Positions 35,735 through 44,797 of a DNA stretch of 64,000 bases are shown here, piece after piece. The stretch's first letter is position 1. Every line of letters begins with the position of its first letter. The notes under the pieces are model-generated. The model made no database searches, was not told the DNA's origin, and was given only the letters and a program-made list of their open reading frames with translations. This DNA is from BOG-932 sp965276835. Its GTDB lineage: Bacteria > Pseudomonadota > Alphaproteobacteria > BOG-932 > Roseiterribacteraceae. The position numbers were made by a program, and so were the translations under genes. The DNA is taken from positions 3,472,001 through 3,536,000 of the forward strand of contig OZ255631.1 of assembly GCA_965276835.1 (NCBI GenBank), given 5' to 3'.

Positions 35735-36967
35735 TCAGGTCGGATCAAGTCCTTCCGAAAATTTGTTTTGAATCCCCAAGTCAAGTAACTCGGATACCCC
35801 GTCAAGATACTTGATCGTTGTATCAATGTTTGAGTGGCCGAGCTGTTTCTTCAGATAGATTAACTCACCCGACAACATTGAGTTGGCCTGTTCACGATCG
35901 AATAGCACTGCCGGAATACCCATCATCGAAGCTTTTGCAGTCCAGCTTCTCAAAAGATAGTGACAGGCGTAATGATGGCGCAACTTGTGCGGCGTTAACT
36001 CGCTTTTGTGCGATAAAAGCCGCGCACGCTGAAAATCCTTCTGCAAGTATCGAGCAGTCATCGGGCCACTTCTTCCGTTTGGCTTGTGGCCCAGTATCAA
36101 CGCGTCGGATCGCTTGGTAAGACGGTTTTTATAAAAAATACGCTCGAACTCAATATAGTCTTGGACATCACGCACAAGATCTTCGTCAATTATAACCTTC
36201 CTTCGCTTATTGTATTTTCCTATGACTTTAATGTGCCTTTTGGCGGCGTCCTTTCGGAACTCGGCAAGCGTTGGGAAACTGTGAATGGTCAAGCCAAGCA
36301 GCTCGGAAATCCTCAATCCCGTTCGATACATGATCTTAGCAGCAAGCACACTTGAGCTGGTAGAGAGTTCCGAGAAAAACGTTTCAATGTCAGTGGGACT
36401 ATACCAGAACTGAATTTCATCAGGATTAACTGTACGTTTCAGAAAATAATGCCGACTTGGCTCGAATTTTCCGCGCGCTTTGATTTCGACATACTTGAAC
36501 CCAATTTTCCGCCGCCATCTCCGAGCCACGCAAAACTCAAAGAAATCGATGACAGATGTCAGGTACTGATTCACTGTCTGCGGCAACACGCCATCTTTAA
36601 TTCCGGGTTGTAGGCCCTCTTCCAGGTCCTCTGCCCATTGGTCCACCTGCCTCTCTGATAATCGCATTAGCGATTTGCTTTCCGCACGCGCCCATTTCCG
36701 GATCGAGTCGAGGTGATAAACGCGATTTGAAAGGAATAACACAGAGGCTTTTAAGACTCGTCTGCCCGATAATTCTGCGTGTGCGCCGGAAAGTTTCTCT
36801 AGTCCTGCCCAGTCTCCATTTCTCCGAGCAAAAAGATATTCATTGATTTGTCGATGTGCCTCGCCATCTTCCGTGATCACAAACGGACAGTCCAAAAACT
36901 CCTCCGGCATTCCCTCGGCGATAGCGTCGGGCGATACCGCAAAAACCGTTTTCAATGGCCGCCCCAT
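35735..36967 (-). CDS. Tyrosine recombinase 1 of the trio
   Basis: I prefer ATG 36967 (MGRPLKTVFAVSPD), preceded by GGGGG; an in-frame ATG at 37087 adds an unusual Cys-rich stretch. The ~410-aa protein has the full catalytic set of phage integrases: Arg in YRTGLRISELLGL, the HxxR box in TPHKLRHHYACHYL, and LGHSNIDTTIKYL with the nucleophilic Tyr. The N-terminal SAM-like region binds the core. It is divergent from the two-recombinase operon. The DNA is visibly more AT-rich than the surrounding chromosome. Confidence 0.9.
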   Translation of the reverse strand: MGRPLKTVFAVSPDAIAEGMPEEFLDCPFVITEDGEAHRQINEYLFARRNGDWAGLEKLSGAHAELSGRRVLKASVLFLSNRVYHLDSIRKWARAESKSLMRLSERQVDQWAEDLEEGLQPGIKDGVLPQTVNQYLTSVIDFFEFCVARRWRRKIGFKYVEIKARGKFEPSRHYFLKRTVNPDEIQFWYSPTDIETFFSELSTSSSVLAAKIMYRTGLRISELLGLTIHSFPTLAEFRKDAAKRHIKVIGKYNKRRKVIIDEDLVRDVQDYIEFERIFYKNRLTKRSDALILGHKPNGRSGPMTARYLQKDFQRARLLSHKSELTPHKLRHHYACHYLLRSWTAKASMMGIPAVLFDREQANSMLSGELIYLKKQLGHSNIDTTIKYLDGVSELLDLGIQNKFSEGLDPT

Positions 36968-37151
36968 CTGCCCCCAGCCCAACTTCCGCCCGTTCCACAC
37001 GCCGCCACATCCGACAGTTGACTCTTTAGGACAAATATCATGACATGTTAACTCAGTGCACGATAAGTTGGCATGAGTTGGTACCATTGTCGCCGGGGGG
37101 CCGAAACGTACCCACCACGATCTCGGCCGCCGTGATAAGGGGATAACGTCT

Positions 37152-39056
37152 ATGCGTTACGACGTGAAAGGGCGCACGGTCGACAAGGCGACTAGGCGCA
37201 CTCGACATTGGAAAATTGACTTAAATCCACTCGCGAACGGCCGCCGCTCGAAGACCTACCCGTTTCGCGGGCGCCCTTTGCTGGCCGCGCGACTTCTTGA
37301 GGCATTCCGCCTACTGACATGTAGGGGGGAGCGCTCGTCGGCGATGCGGTTTCGCTTCAATATCTACGTGTTTTTCCACTTCTTAGACTATCTAGAAGAG
37401 CTATCGCGGCTGATTGGGTCAAAGGTCCAACCGGTGACGATCGAGGATCTGAGTTGGAAAGAACTCGAAGTTCTCTGGAAGCGCTTCATCGATTGGCTAA
37501 GAGTTGGAAATCACAAACCGCGCACGCGATATTATGTAGCATACGATATGGTGCGACTTTTCTCATGCGCGTTCGATCTAGAAATGGAGGGTGCAAGAAA
37601 AGAAGGCTCTCAGTTAAGCATCTACGTGTATTTCAAAGATAAGCAATCATCATCCTATGGCGGTGAGCCGATAAAATATGAAGAAGCAATCAAAGCCTAT
37701 CGTATCTTGGCGCGTCTGTGGTCAGATGCATGTAGGAGAGTTGACAAAGGGCGAGCACTGGCCGCGCTCGGTGGTAACCCCCTTGGGGGGAGCAAACATA
37801 AGAACGACGCCCAGCGGAAATGGGACTCCCTAAATAACCGTCTGTGGGTCGTATTAAATCTCCTTCCGTTTCCCGGGCTGTCGAGTCCTCCCGGCGACAA
37901 ACTTTTGGCCGCTGAATTTAAGGACCGTGCTGTTCCCCCAGACCTCTGTCTCCCGTATGCCGACGCCAGTGGACTCTGGCCGCATGTTCAGGCTGTCTTT
38001 TTTTCCCAACGGGAAATCGGAATAGCCTTTTCGATGGTCTGCATGAAGACGGGAATGAACACCGATTCCATCGCGAGGCAGGTTTTGGACAGGTGGTTTC
38101 ATCCTGATCCCTTACATCCGGACAACCAAGTCGTCATTATTGGACCGAAACGTCACCGGGGTCATGTGCAAAAAGCCTCATCCTCCAAAATCCGCACCAC
38201 CGATCCGTATCAAATTATCCAAAAGGTAATAACTGTTCAAACACCGATTCGAGAGCGACTTCGTGCGGTAGCAAAACGCGACAGCAACAGACGCATGAGG
38301 GATGATGCAAATTTGATCTGGCTGTGGCCCAGTACGTCTGGCTATAGCCACCTCCTTCCGCCAAGCAACTATTACAGGGAACAGATACACACATTTCTTG
38401 ACGATACATTTGCAATAAACGGTCTAACTCGGGAGGATAAGAAGCCGCTAAAGCTTCGATTATCTGATTGTCGCGACATCTACGCTTTATTTTTCTACCA
38501 CAATAGCGGATTCAACCATCTGTTGACGGCAAGGGCGCTGGGGCAATCAAGCTTATCATCTCTATTGCATTATCTGGAAAAGAAGCAATTAAAAATACAA
38601 GATAGGATACGGCTAATCAAATTATATGGAATGGTGCTCGCCGACCTATCAGTGGGGAAATATAATCCGCGGAATTACCGAAAACCTCTATCAAATCAAG
38701 CGGTGACGGGGCTTATGTGCACAGATAACCTGCACCCCGACCCAAGAGCCGATCCGGGAAACCCGGGCGGTCGGCCGTGCCGGAGTCAAAATTGTCCATT
38801 GTGTTTCAACTGGCTTGCCACAATAGAAAGCGTTCCATTTCTAATAAGAATGCTCGTGGATCTGGAGCTTATTCGTGACTCGATAGGTGTCGTCCTTTGG
38901 GAAGCCAGCAGTTACCCAGAGGACATGGAGATCTACAAGTACATCCTGTCGCAGTTTCATCGCAGCCACGTGGAGGCGGCTCGCCCTGCCGCGATGGCAA
39001 TGCCGCCAATCATTGAAACCGGCAGATTCACTGTAGCGGCGAGATCACGGCGATGA
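37152..39056 (+). CDS. Large recombinase-like protein 2 with degenerate catalytic core and Cys cluster
   Basis: This 634-aa protein has GGGG nine bases upstream of the ATG. The N-terminal half resembles an integrase core-binding region (FRFNIYVFFHFLDYLEELSRL ... YDMVRLFSCAFD). The catalytic region is altered: where the first Arg is expected there is KTGMNTDS. The HxxR box is replaced by LSDCRDIYA, while a Tyr remains in ALGQSSLSSLLHYL. Near the C-terminus are spaced cysteines (MCTDNLHP ... PCRSQNCPLCFNW) that may bind zinc. It is likely a non-catalytic partner. Its stop overlaps the next start (ATGA). Confidence 0.75.
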   Translation: MRYDVKGRTVDKATRRTRHWKIDLNPLANGRRSKTYPFRGRPLLAARLLEAFRLLTCRGERSSAMRFRFNIYVFFHFLDYLEELSRLIGSKVQPVTIEDLSWKELEVLWKRFIDWLRVGNHKPRTRYYVAYDMVRLFSCAFDLEMEGARKEGSQLSIYVYFKDKQSSSYGGEPIKYEEAIKAYRILARLWSDACRRVDKGRALAALGGNPLGGSKHKNDAQRKWDSLNNRLWVVLNLLPFPGLSSPPGDKLLAAEFKDRAVPPDLCLPYADASGLWPHVQAVFFSQREIGIAFSMVCMKTGMNTDSIARQVLDRWFHPDPLHPDNQVVIIGPKRHRGHVQKASSSKIRTTDPYQIIQKVITVQTPIRERLRAVAKRDSNRRMRDDANLIWLWPSTSGYSHLLPPSNYYREQIHTFLDDTFAINGLTREDKKPLKLRLSDCRDIYALFFYHNSGFNHLLTARALGQSSLSSLLHYLEKKQLKIQDRIRLIKLYGMVLADLSVGKYNPRNYRKPLSNQAVTGLMCTDNLHPDPRADPGNPGGRPCRSQNCPLCFNWLATIESVPFLIRMLVDLELIRDSIGVVLWEASSYPEDMEIYKYILSQFHRSHVEAARPAAMAMPPIIETGRFTVAARSRR

Positions 39057-41038
39057 ACTGGGCTGCGGTAAGTGAGGCGATAATTGGTCTCTGGTCGGAG
39101 GCTTCTGAAATCGGGTGGGGCGCGAGCCAGCTTAGGTTTTCAGACATCTATCCAATGCCAGGTGATCCCGGGTTTGAAAACGACGCACTTTTCCTCGACA
39201 TGCCGCTCTTCCCCCTCGACGACGGCACCTGGATCCGGGTACGGGACGATGTTTGGGAAATACCTGCTTCCTGGCTCCCTCACTTCGAAACACGATACGC
39301 GTCCGCCCGTCAGTTCCGATTCAACGCCCCCATTCGGACCAGGGGCCGCGCTCCAAAGCAGAAACTGGCCTCCCACCTTCTTCTAGATTGGAAAAGGGCG
39401 ACGTATCTAACCTTATTTAGGTTTGGGCCCCCGTCCGCGCTTTCGACAACGATAAGACGTCACCGATTGTTTGGCATCTTTGCAACGCGCGCGCAGAGTC
39501 GCGGAAAGCCGCTGACCGCGCTCAACTATGCGGATCTTTTCGCAGTAGTTGATTCGTTGAATCGCGTCGATCGGCAGTCGATTCCCGCGCTGTACGAGAT
39601 GTTGCGATGGTGGCAGGGCCAACCTGAAAGTGTTCGAAGATTTTTTGAACCACCGGCGTCGGTAGAAGCTCTAGCAACCTTCGCTGGAAACACGGGCTTG
39701 GATACGAGCAACATCCGCACCGATACGAGTTTACCAGAGAGCAATACTTACCAGCCCCTACCGGACATTTTTGTTGCTGCACTCGGAGAAATAGCACTCA
39801 CCTTCATTGAAAAGGTGAGGCCAATTATTAATCTGTGCATTGCTGAATTAGACATCGCGCGAAAGAAATGGGGGTATGCATGGTACAAGAGAATCGTTCC
39901 GAGCATACTTGCAAAATACGAATGGCCGATTGGCTACGCCCCTAAAACATTACGAGCATTCGCGTCGCTAGCGTACGACTGCCAGACGGCGACACACATG
40001 ATGGTTTCTCTCTTACTTGGGCCGAGAGCATCAGAGTTATTAGGCCTTACGGGCAACTGTCCGCGACCCGGTGCGGCGGGCGGAGAAGAGACGTGGTTTC
40101 TTGACGGGCGAACGTTTAAATTTTCGCAGGGGGCGCAAGGGGATGAAAGAGATTGGCCTCTACACCCATTGATTGGGAGGGCTCTGAGTGCCCAGAAAGA
40201 GTATATCGACATAACTGAAGGCGCTGGTTTTAAGTGGATGTGGAAAAGCCATGCGAAGCTGTTCATGGCCGGATCGCCGGTAAAAAGCGTATGGGCACAA
40301 CTGGAAGATTTCGCTGTTCGGCATGACCTCATGCGCTTGCTCGGAGGAACGTCATTCCATCAGCATCGGTTCAGAAAGACGACCGCTCGGTTAATTGTAA
40401 TCGCGCTGCACGGCGGACCGGTCGTCTTAAGGAGGTTGCTCGGTCACGAGAGCCTAGTTCAAACGATGCTTTATATCCTTTCTGATGACAGCATTGTCGC
40501 CGAATTGAAAGAGATTGCCGAGCAAGAACAGCGAATTTTAGCCGAACGATTTGTGGCGCGAAAAGACGAACTTCTCGGGGAAGGCGGTGAGAAATTTAGA
40601 CAGGCCGTCCAGTTCAGTGTCGAAAGCCTGAAACTGACGGTACCAAAGGGTGCGCGTGATCAAAGTGAAATCACCTTTACAGAGATGGTCGACTACCTGA
40701 CTTCTGGCCCCGATGGTTTAGTTGTTAGTCAAATTGTTCCGGGCCTGATTAACTGTTTCAAACCTCGCAGCGAGGCCGGCGAGTGCTGCGAAAAACATGA
40801 GCTTCCGAACGTAGCAAGATGCAGCAAGGGATGCAGATGGAATATGATGGTTCCGGAAGCTGCACGGCTAGCTGAAATTAACATAAGAAGCTCACTAGAA
40901 TATCTTCGGCAATACCCTTCAAATATTAATTTCCGAATATACTATGGAGAAGTCATCCGATCGTGGCTCAAGACGTTTCCAAAAATAGCGGGAATATTTT
41001 GTACAGACGAACTTTTCATGGAGATCGTTCGTGGCTAG
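39053..41038 (+). CDS. Large tyrosine recombinase 3 of the trio
   Basis: This 661-aa protein has a C-terminal catalytic domain: Arg in LLGPRASELLGL, HQHRFRKTTARLI as the HxxR box and LLGHESLVQTMLYI with the probable nucleophilic Tyr. A cysteine cluster follows (GECCEKHELPNVARCSKGCRW). The length is about twice that of a phage integrase, as in TnpB of Tn554-type elements. It overlaps both neighbours by a few bases, so the three genes are one translational unit. Confidence 0.85.
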   Translation: MNWAAVSEAIIGLWSEASEIGWGASQLRFSDIYPMPGDPGFENDALFLDMPLFPLDDGTWIRVRDDVWEIPASWLPHFETRYASARQFRFNAPIRTRGRAPKQKLASHLLLDWKRATYLTLFRFGPPSALSTTIRRHRLFGIFATRAQSRGKPLTALNYADLFAVVDSLNRVDRQSIPALYEMLRWWQGQPESVRRFFEPPASVEALATFAGNTGLDTSNIRTDTSLPESNTYQPLPDIFVAALGEIALTFIEKVRPIINLCIAELDIARKKWGYAWYKRIVPSILAKYEWPIGYAPKTLRAFASLAYDCQTATHMMVSLLLGPRASELLGLTGNCPRPGAAGGEETWFLDGRTFKFSQGAQGDERDWPLHPLIGRALSAQKEYIDITEGAGFKWMWKSHAKLFMAGSPVKSVWAQLEDFAVRHDLMRLLGGTSFHQHRFRKTTARLIVIALHGGPVVLRRLLGHESLVQTMLYILSDDSIVAELKEIAEQEQRILAERFVARKDELLGEGGEKFRQAVQFSVESLKLTVPKGARDQSEITFTEMVDYLTSGPDGLVVSQIVPGLINCFKPRSEAGECCEKHELPNVARCSKGCRWNMMVPEAARLAEINIRSSLEYLRQYPSNINFRIYYGEVIRSWLKTFPKIAGIFCTDELFMEIVRG

Positions 41039-41465
41039 CTCGACCAGATCAGCGGAAGAGACGCGAAGGTCGTTGCTTCTTGCTATGGAGCAATATGAGG
41101 CTGTCGTTCTGTCGGACCGATACCGAGACCAGGGAACTGGATTGTACAATTACCCCTATCAAATATCGAAAGCTGAGGTTTTGAGGAGAGCGGGGATCAA
41201 GTCCCGTTCCACCTTGAGCTTCGCTCACCATGCGGAACTGGGGAAAAAATTAGACGATTTCATCAGTGACCTAAAGGTACGTGCGGGGAAGAAAACGGTT
41301 ACGTTTGACGGTTCAACTGCGCCGCCGAGCGCCGAAACTCTAACTGAGCGGCTGGATAAAATGGCGCAGTCTCTGATAGCCCAGCAGTATCGCATAATCG
41401 CTCTTGAGCGGGAGAATCGTGAGCTCAGAACCGGTTCCGAAAGTACGATCACAACGCTCAGGTGA
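41031..41465 (+). CDS. Small coiled-coil partner of the recombinase trio
   Basis: This 144-aa protein starts at GTG 41031 within the preceding gene. The N-terminus (RRSLLLAMEQYEAVVLSDRYRDQGTGLYNYPYQISKAEVLRRAGIKSRSTL) looks like a DNA-binding helical domain. The C-terminus (LTERLDKMAQSLIAQQYRIIALERENREL) is a coiled coil. Size, position and architecture match TnpC of Tn554-like elements, an accessory protein that orients transposition; this is analogy only. Confidence 0.75.
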   Translation: MASSTRSAEETRRSLLLAMEQYEAVVLSDRYRDQGTGLYNYPYQISKAEVLRRAGIKSRSTLSFAHHAELGKKLDDFISDLKVRAGKKTVTFDGSTAPPSAETLTERLDKMAQSLIAQQYRIIALERENRELRTGSESTITTLR

Positions 41466-41662
41466 GGTTTCGATGGCGCTTCCCGGCAATCCAACAAAGC
41501 GCACGATGGTCGAATGCCATCTCAGCGAATAAGACATAGAATGGCCGGAGCTCGTACGGATCTACCTGAAGTTAGGGCACTATCTGGCAAACTCTAGGGC
41601 GGGCCCCAGGGGTTGATGCTCGAGCTTGCAAAAGCTATATCTGCAACGCAAGCGTGGTGCGC

Positions 41663-41736
41663 GCGGGTGTAGCTCAATGGCAGAGCTGAAGCCTTCCAAG
41701 CTTATGACGAGAGTTCGATTCTCTTCACCCGCTCCA
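41663..41736 (+). tRNA. tRNA-Gly (anticodon UCC)
   Basis: A complete 74-base cloverleaf is visible. Acceptor GCGGGTG pairs with CACCCGC followed by encoded TCCA. The D arm is GCTC/GAGC, the anticodon loop is CTTCCAA with anticodon TCC, and the T arm is GAGAG-TTCGATT-CTCTT. Compared with the fragment at 32837-32882 the T stem has A-T in place of G-C, a compensated change. The tRNA therefore stays foldable and may be an island-borne variant copy. Confidence 0.95.
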
Positions 41737-41807
41737 CACATCGTATTGATGTATAATAGTTTCTGGCTTCAGAGACGGTTCACTTGGCCTCGTGATCTGT
41801 CATCGCG

Positions 41808-43898
41808 CTAAGCCCGGGCAAAATCGTCCAGAAACTCCGACACCGGTTCCACGCCGGTCACGAGCAAGTGGTCCCTGGCGCGTGTGCAGGCGACATAGAG
41901 CAGCTGCCGTTCGGTGTCGTAGACTTCTTGGAGGTCGGCTTCGTCGCCGACGGTTTCGATGCGTTCCTGCAGGGGTACAACCTCGTCGTCGCACGCCATG
42001 ACAACCACCGCGCGGAACTCCAGCCCTTTGGCGAGATGCATGGTGCTGATCGACACCTGCCCCGGTGACGTTTCGACGTGCTCGTCGAGGACCTTGAAAG
42101 CCTTCCCCGCGGCAGCAACCGCTGATCGGGCGCGATCCAATTGAGATTCCGATCGCACGAATACGCCGAACTCATGCGGTAGCACGCCGTGGTTAGCTTG
42201 ATCTGATATCCACCTACCGACAGCGGCGATCTCTGCATCTTCGTCCTCGAAGGATTGCACCGCCGGCGGTGGGCCGTTGAACACCGAGACGGTGTCGCTT
42301 CGATCCTCCCTGTTGCCGTCTACATCCGTGACGACGGGTCCCAAAAGTCGGTCTGCCTGCGTCCGGATCTGGTGGGACGTTCGATAGTTCACCCTCAGCG
42401 TGCGTGACCGTCCCCTGATGTCCACACCAAGGGACTTCCAGGAGAATGGTTGCTGAAAGATTCGCTGACCGAGATCGCCTGCGAAAAATAGTGCGTTCGG
42501 GCGATTGCCGCCCAATCCGGCGAAGAACCTCAAATGCGCCACGCTGAGGTCTTGCGCCTCATCTATGACCGCAAAATCGAACGGGGCTTTGCTGTGCGCG
42601 ATCACATTCGCCAACGCTGTGAAGAGTTGCGCGTGCGTAATCACCTGGCGCGTCGCAAGGTCCGCTCGAACCCGCTCAAAGATTGCCCATAGAACCTTGC
42701 GCTGAGCCTCCGGCAGGCGGGTCTTTCGCCCCAGGCGCGCGACATCGCGATACGCTTCCCAACTCTTCAACTGCCATGCGTCAACCACCTGGTCCCATTC
42801 GGTGAACAGGAAGTGGGCACTGAATTTGTGACCATCCACAGCCTTGGCGGCGCCTGCGATGACTTCCCGCAGCGCTTGTTGATCGACGATCGTTGCGGGC
42901 CGTGCATGGGCGCGATAGAGCCGCAGCCCGATGGCGTTCAGCGAATAGACGTCAATCCTTTCCGCCAGGCGCGGTTCGCTTCCCAGCAGGCGCTTCAGCT
43001 TTGTTTGCAGGGCGTTCGCCAGCGTATCGGAAAAGGTCGTTAGCAACACTCGAGCATCGGGATTCACCCGTGCCAGATGCGCGGCCCGGTGGAGCGCCAC
43101 AATCGTCTTGCCGGTGCCGGCAGAACCCGAGACACGGGCGGGCCCGGCATAGTCGCGTTCTACCCAATCCCGCTGTTCAGGGTGGAGAAAGATCGCCCAC
43201 TTCTCCCATGGGAAGTCGAGGGCACGCTCCAGCTCTTCGACATTGGTGAGTACGCGGAAACGCCGCTGAGCGTCTGGGTGCTCGAATGGGTTTGCCGAAG
43301 CCGCGGGCGCGGGTACGCGCGGCTTCCCACCAGTAGCTAACTCTAGCAGCGCCTCCGCAGCCTCGGCCGGAAGGTGGTCGATCAATTTCAGCAGCGAGTC
43401 CTCGGTCGCTTCTTTGACGTCGCCCAGCCATTCCGCGGGTACGCCATATCCAAGCAGTTCGTCATCCGGGGTGGCGGCGAAGAGAAGGCTCTCGGTCGAC
43501 GCGCCCGCCCGCGGGGCTGCAGGAAACTCCCCCTGCACATAGATCGGGACGATGACCTGCTGCACCGTCTCGCGTATCTCGACCAACTGAGCGGCACCAG
43601 TCTTTGGATGCGTCTCCAGTTTGCGCCGCTCGGCCCAGTCGTAGGCTTTGTCATGGTGGTCGACATAACAGAGCAAAAGGCTCCCATCGTTCTTGTGAAC
43701 GATAAGCCGGATATCGCTGCTAACGCGCACCGACCAGAAGTTTTTGTCCCGTGCCTTGTCGAGCTTGTGAAAGCTCATACCCGGATTGACCGGGTTCAAT
43801 TGGAGATCGAACGCCGTCGTCTTTACGGCCTTCTGCTCATCGCCGGTCAGCCTGGCGAGGCTATCGGTAAAGGTGTCGGCGATGCGAAATTCCGTCAT
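41808..43898 (-). CDS. RelE-like domain fused to a UvrD/Rep-type SF1 helicase
   Basis: The start is ATG 43898 (MTEFRIADTFTDSLARL); an in-frame TTG at 43946 overlaps the previous gene. Residues ~1-95 resemble RelE/ParE-type toxins (LQLNPVNPGMSFHKLDKARDKNFWSVRVSSDIRLIVHK). After a linker comes a superfamily-1 helicase: Walker A VSGSAGTGKTIVALH, DEAQ in FAVIDEAQDLSVAHLRF, STMHLAKGLEFRAVVV and LLYVACTRARDHLLV. It is the last gene of the seven-gene minus operon that begins with restriction genes. A role in phage defence is likely by context. Whether the toxin-like domain cleaves RNA or only binds the ribosome is unknown. Confidence 0.85.
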   Translation of the reverse strand: MTEFRIADTFTDSLARLTGDEQKAVKTTAFDLQLNPVNPGMSFHKLDKARDKNFWSVRVSSDIRLIVHKNDGSLLLCYVDHHDKAYDWAERRKLETHPKTGAAQLVEIRETVQQVIVPIYVQGEFPAAPRAGASTESLLFAATPDDELLGYGVPAEWLGDVKEATEDSLLKLIDHLPAEAAEALLELATGGKPRVPAPAASANPFEHPDAQRRFRVLTNVEELERALDFPWEKWAIFLHPEQRDWVERDYAGPARVSGSAGTGKTIVALHRAAHLARVNPDARVLLTTFSDTLANALQTKLKRLLGSEPRLAERIDVYSLNAIGLRLYRAHARPATIVDQQALREVIAGAAKAVDGHKFSAHFLFTEWDQVVDAWQLKSWEAYRDVARLGRKTRLPEAQRKVLWAIFERVRADLATRQVITHAQLFTALANVIAHSKAPFDFAVIDEAQDLSVAHLRFFAGLGGNRPNALFFAGDLGQRIFQQPFSWKSLGVDIRGRSRTLRVNYRTSHQIRTQADRLLGPVVTDVDGNREDRSDTVSVFNGPPPAVQSFEDEDAEIAAVGRWISDQANHGVLPHEFGVFVRSESQLDRARSAVAAAGKAFKVLDEHVETSPGQVSISTMHLAKGLEFRAVVVMACDDEVVPLQERIETVGDEADLQEVYDTERQLLYVACTRARDHLLVTGVEPVSEFLDDFARA

Positions 43899-43915
43899 GG
43901 CGGTTATGGCGTCTT

Positions 43916-44239
43916 TCAGCTCTTGGGACGCGAATCCTTGATCCAACGAAAGATAGCAAAGATATAGCTGCTATTCTGAGAAATCTGCGTGATGGCCTGA
44001 CGTTCGATGCGGTGGGCGCAATAGTCATCCCAGTTAGCATGCAGCTTTTCGAACTCGCCTTGGCCGATCGTCCGGGGAGTGGAGACCGTTTTGGAATCGA
44101 TCGTGACGCTGCCCCTGTCGATAGCGGCAACCTTGAAACGCATGGTGGTGTAGCCGCGCGCGGCTCCCCATCCGGCGATCTCCGTTCCCGGCCGCAGCCG
44201 GGTCTGCACTTCCGCCCATACCGCATCGAAACTCTTCAT
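43916..44239 (-). CDS. Small protein of unknown function in the restriction operon
   Basis: This ~107-aa protein (MKSFDAVWAEVQTRLRPGTEI) could start at ATG 44239 or three codons earlier. The sequence is compact and well coded (GWGAARGYTTMRFKVAAIDRGSVTIDS, ISQNSSYIFAIFRWIKD). It ends about 17 bases before the helicase start, so it is probably co-translated. No family is recognised. Confidence 0.7.
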   Translation of the reverse strand: MKSFDAVWAEVQTRLRPGTEIAGWGAARGYTTMRFKVAAIDRGSVTIDSKTVSTPRTIGQGEFEKLHANWDDYCAHRIERQAITQISQNSSYIFAIFRWIKDSRPKS

Positions 44240-44277
44240 CCATCCCACCTTATTTGAACGGGAATAACTGGCGCCGA

Positions 44278-44667
44278 TTAGGGAACCGACGTCAGGGCAT
44301 CGGCGATTCTGCGCACGTCACCACCTGTCGATGGCTTAAAGCGCAGGCATTCGCCGTCTGCCAGCGGTGGGTAGGCCTTAAGGTTGCTGTTTCGCGATCG
44401 ACCAGCCGCATAGACTTCAAAAGGGATGTCGCGCACCAGTCCAATCGGAAATCGGTCGCTCGACACCCATATTGCCTGCATTGTGGCTCCCGACAGGTCG
44501 TGCGCCAGCAGCCGCCCGTTGGATGCCTTGTAGGCCCTGATTTTCTTGGTGCCTTCAGGCTTCTTCTGATGCCGCCGCAGGGCGGGGTGCCGGTCGAGCT
44601 CAAGCCGCGCCACCTCTCGAAAAGGATTGGAAGGTAGATCGCGATCAATACCTGATGATGTGTTCAT
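44278..44667 (-). CDS. Small protein of unknown function in the restriction operon
   Basis: The ATG at 44667 (MNTSSGIDRDLPSNPFREVARLELDRHPALRRHQKKP) has AGGA eight bases upstream. The ~129-aa product is basic and has no membrane segment. Motifs such as IRAYKASNGRLLAHDLSGATMQAIWV give no clear family. A 130-base AT-rich gap precedes it, the only sizeable gap in the operon. Confidence 0.65.
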   Translation of the reverse strand: MNTSSGIDRDLPSNPFREVARLELDRHPALRRHQKKPEGTKKIRAYKASNGRLLAHDLSGATMQAIWVSSDRFPIGLVRDIPFEVYAAGRSRNSNLKAYPPLADGECLRFKPSTGGDVRRIADALTSVP

Positions 44668-44797
44668 GATTTTATCCTGTCTTATGAATATGTTGTTAAG
44701 CCTCGACAGGAGCCACGCTATGCGAGAAATAATTGGCAAAGCAATAGGATTTTTCATTGTATTTTACTGCTTAAGAAAAGCGCTAGCGCATTATATT
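44668..44797 (-). promoter_or_regulatory. AT-rich gap with possible internal promoter
   Basis: This is a markedly AT-rich stretch between two operon genes. TTAACA and TAAAAT-like elements precede the ATG at 44667, but their spacing is 19 bases. It may be an internal promoter, which would let the downstream genes be expressed separately from the restriction genes. Confidence 0.3.

Larger units (their letters stand above)
35735..41465. mobile_element. Recombinase-trio mobilisation module
   Basis: This is one divergent tyrosine recombinase plus three overlapping plus-strand genes: two very large recombinase-like proteins and a small coiled-coil partner. The layout recalls Tn554-type TnpA-TnpB-TnpC and the GmtY-GmtZ-GmtX trio of gamma-mobile-trio islands. 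The comparison rests on architecture, not on alignment. It lies between a 3' tRNA-Gly fragment and an intact tRNA-Gly gene. Confidence 0.7.
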
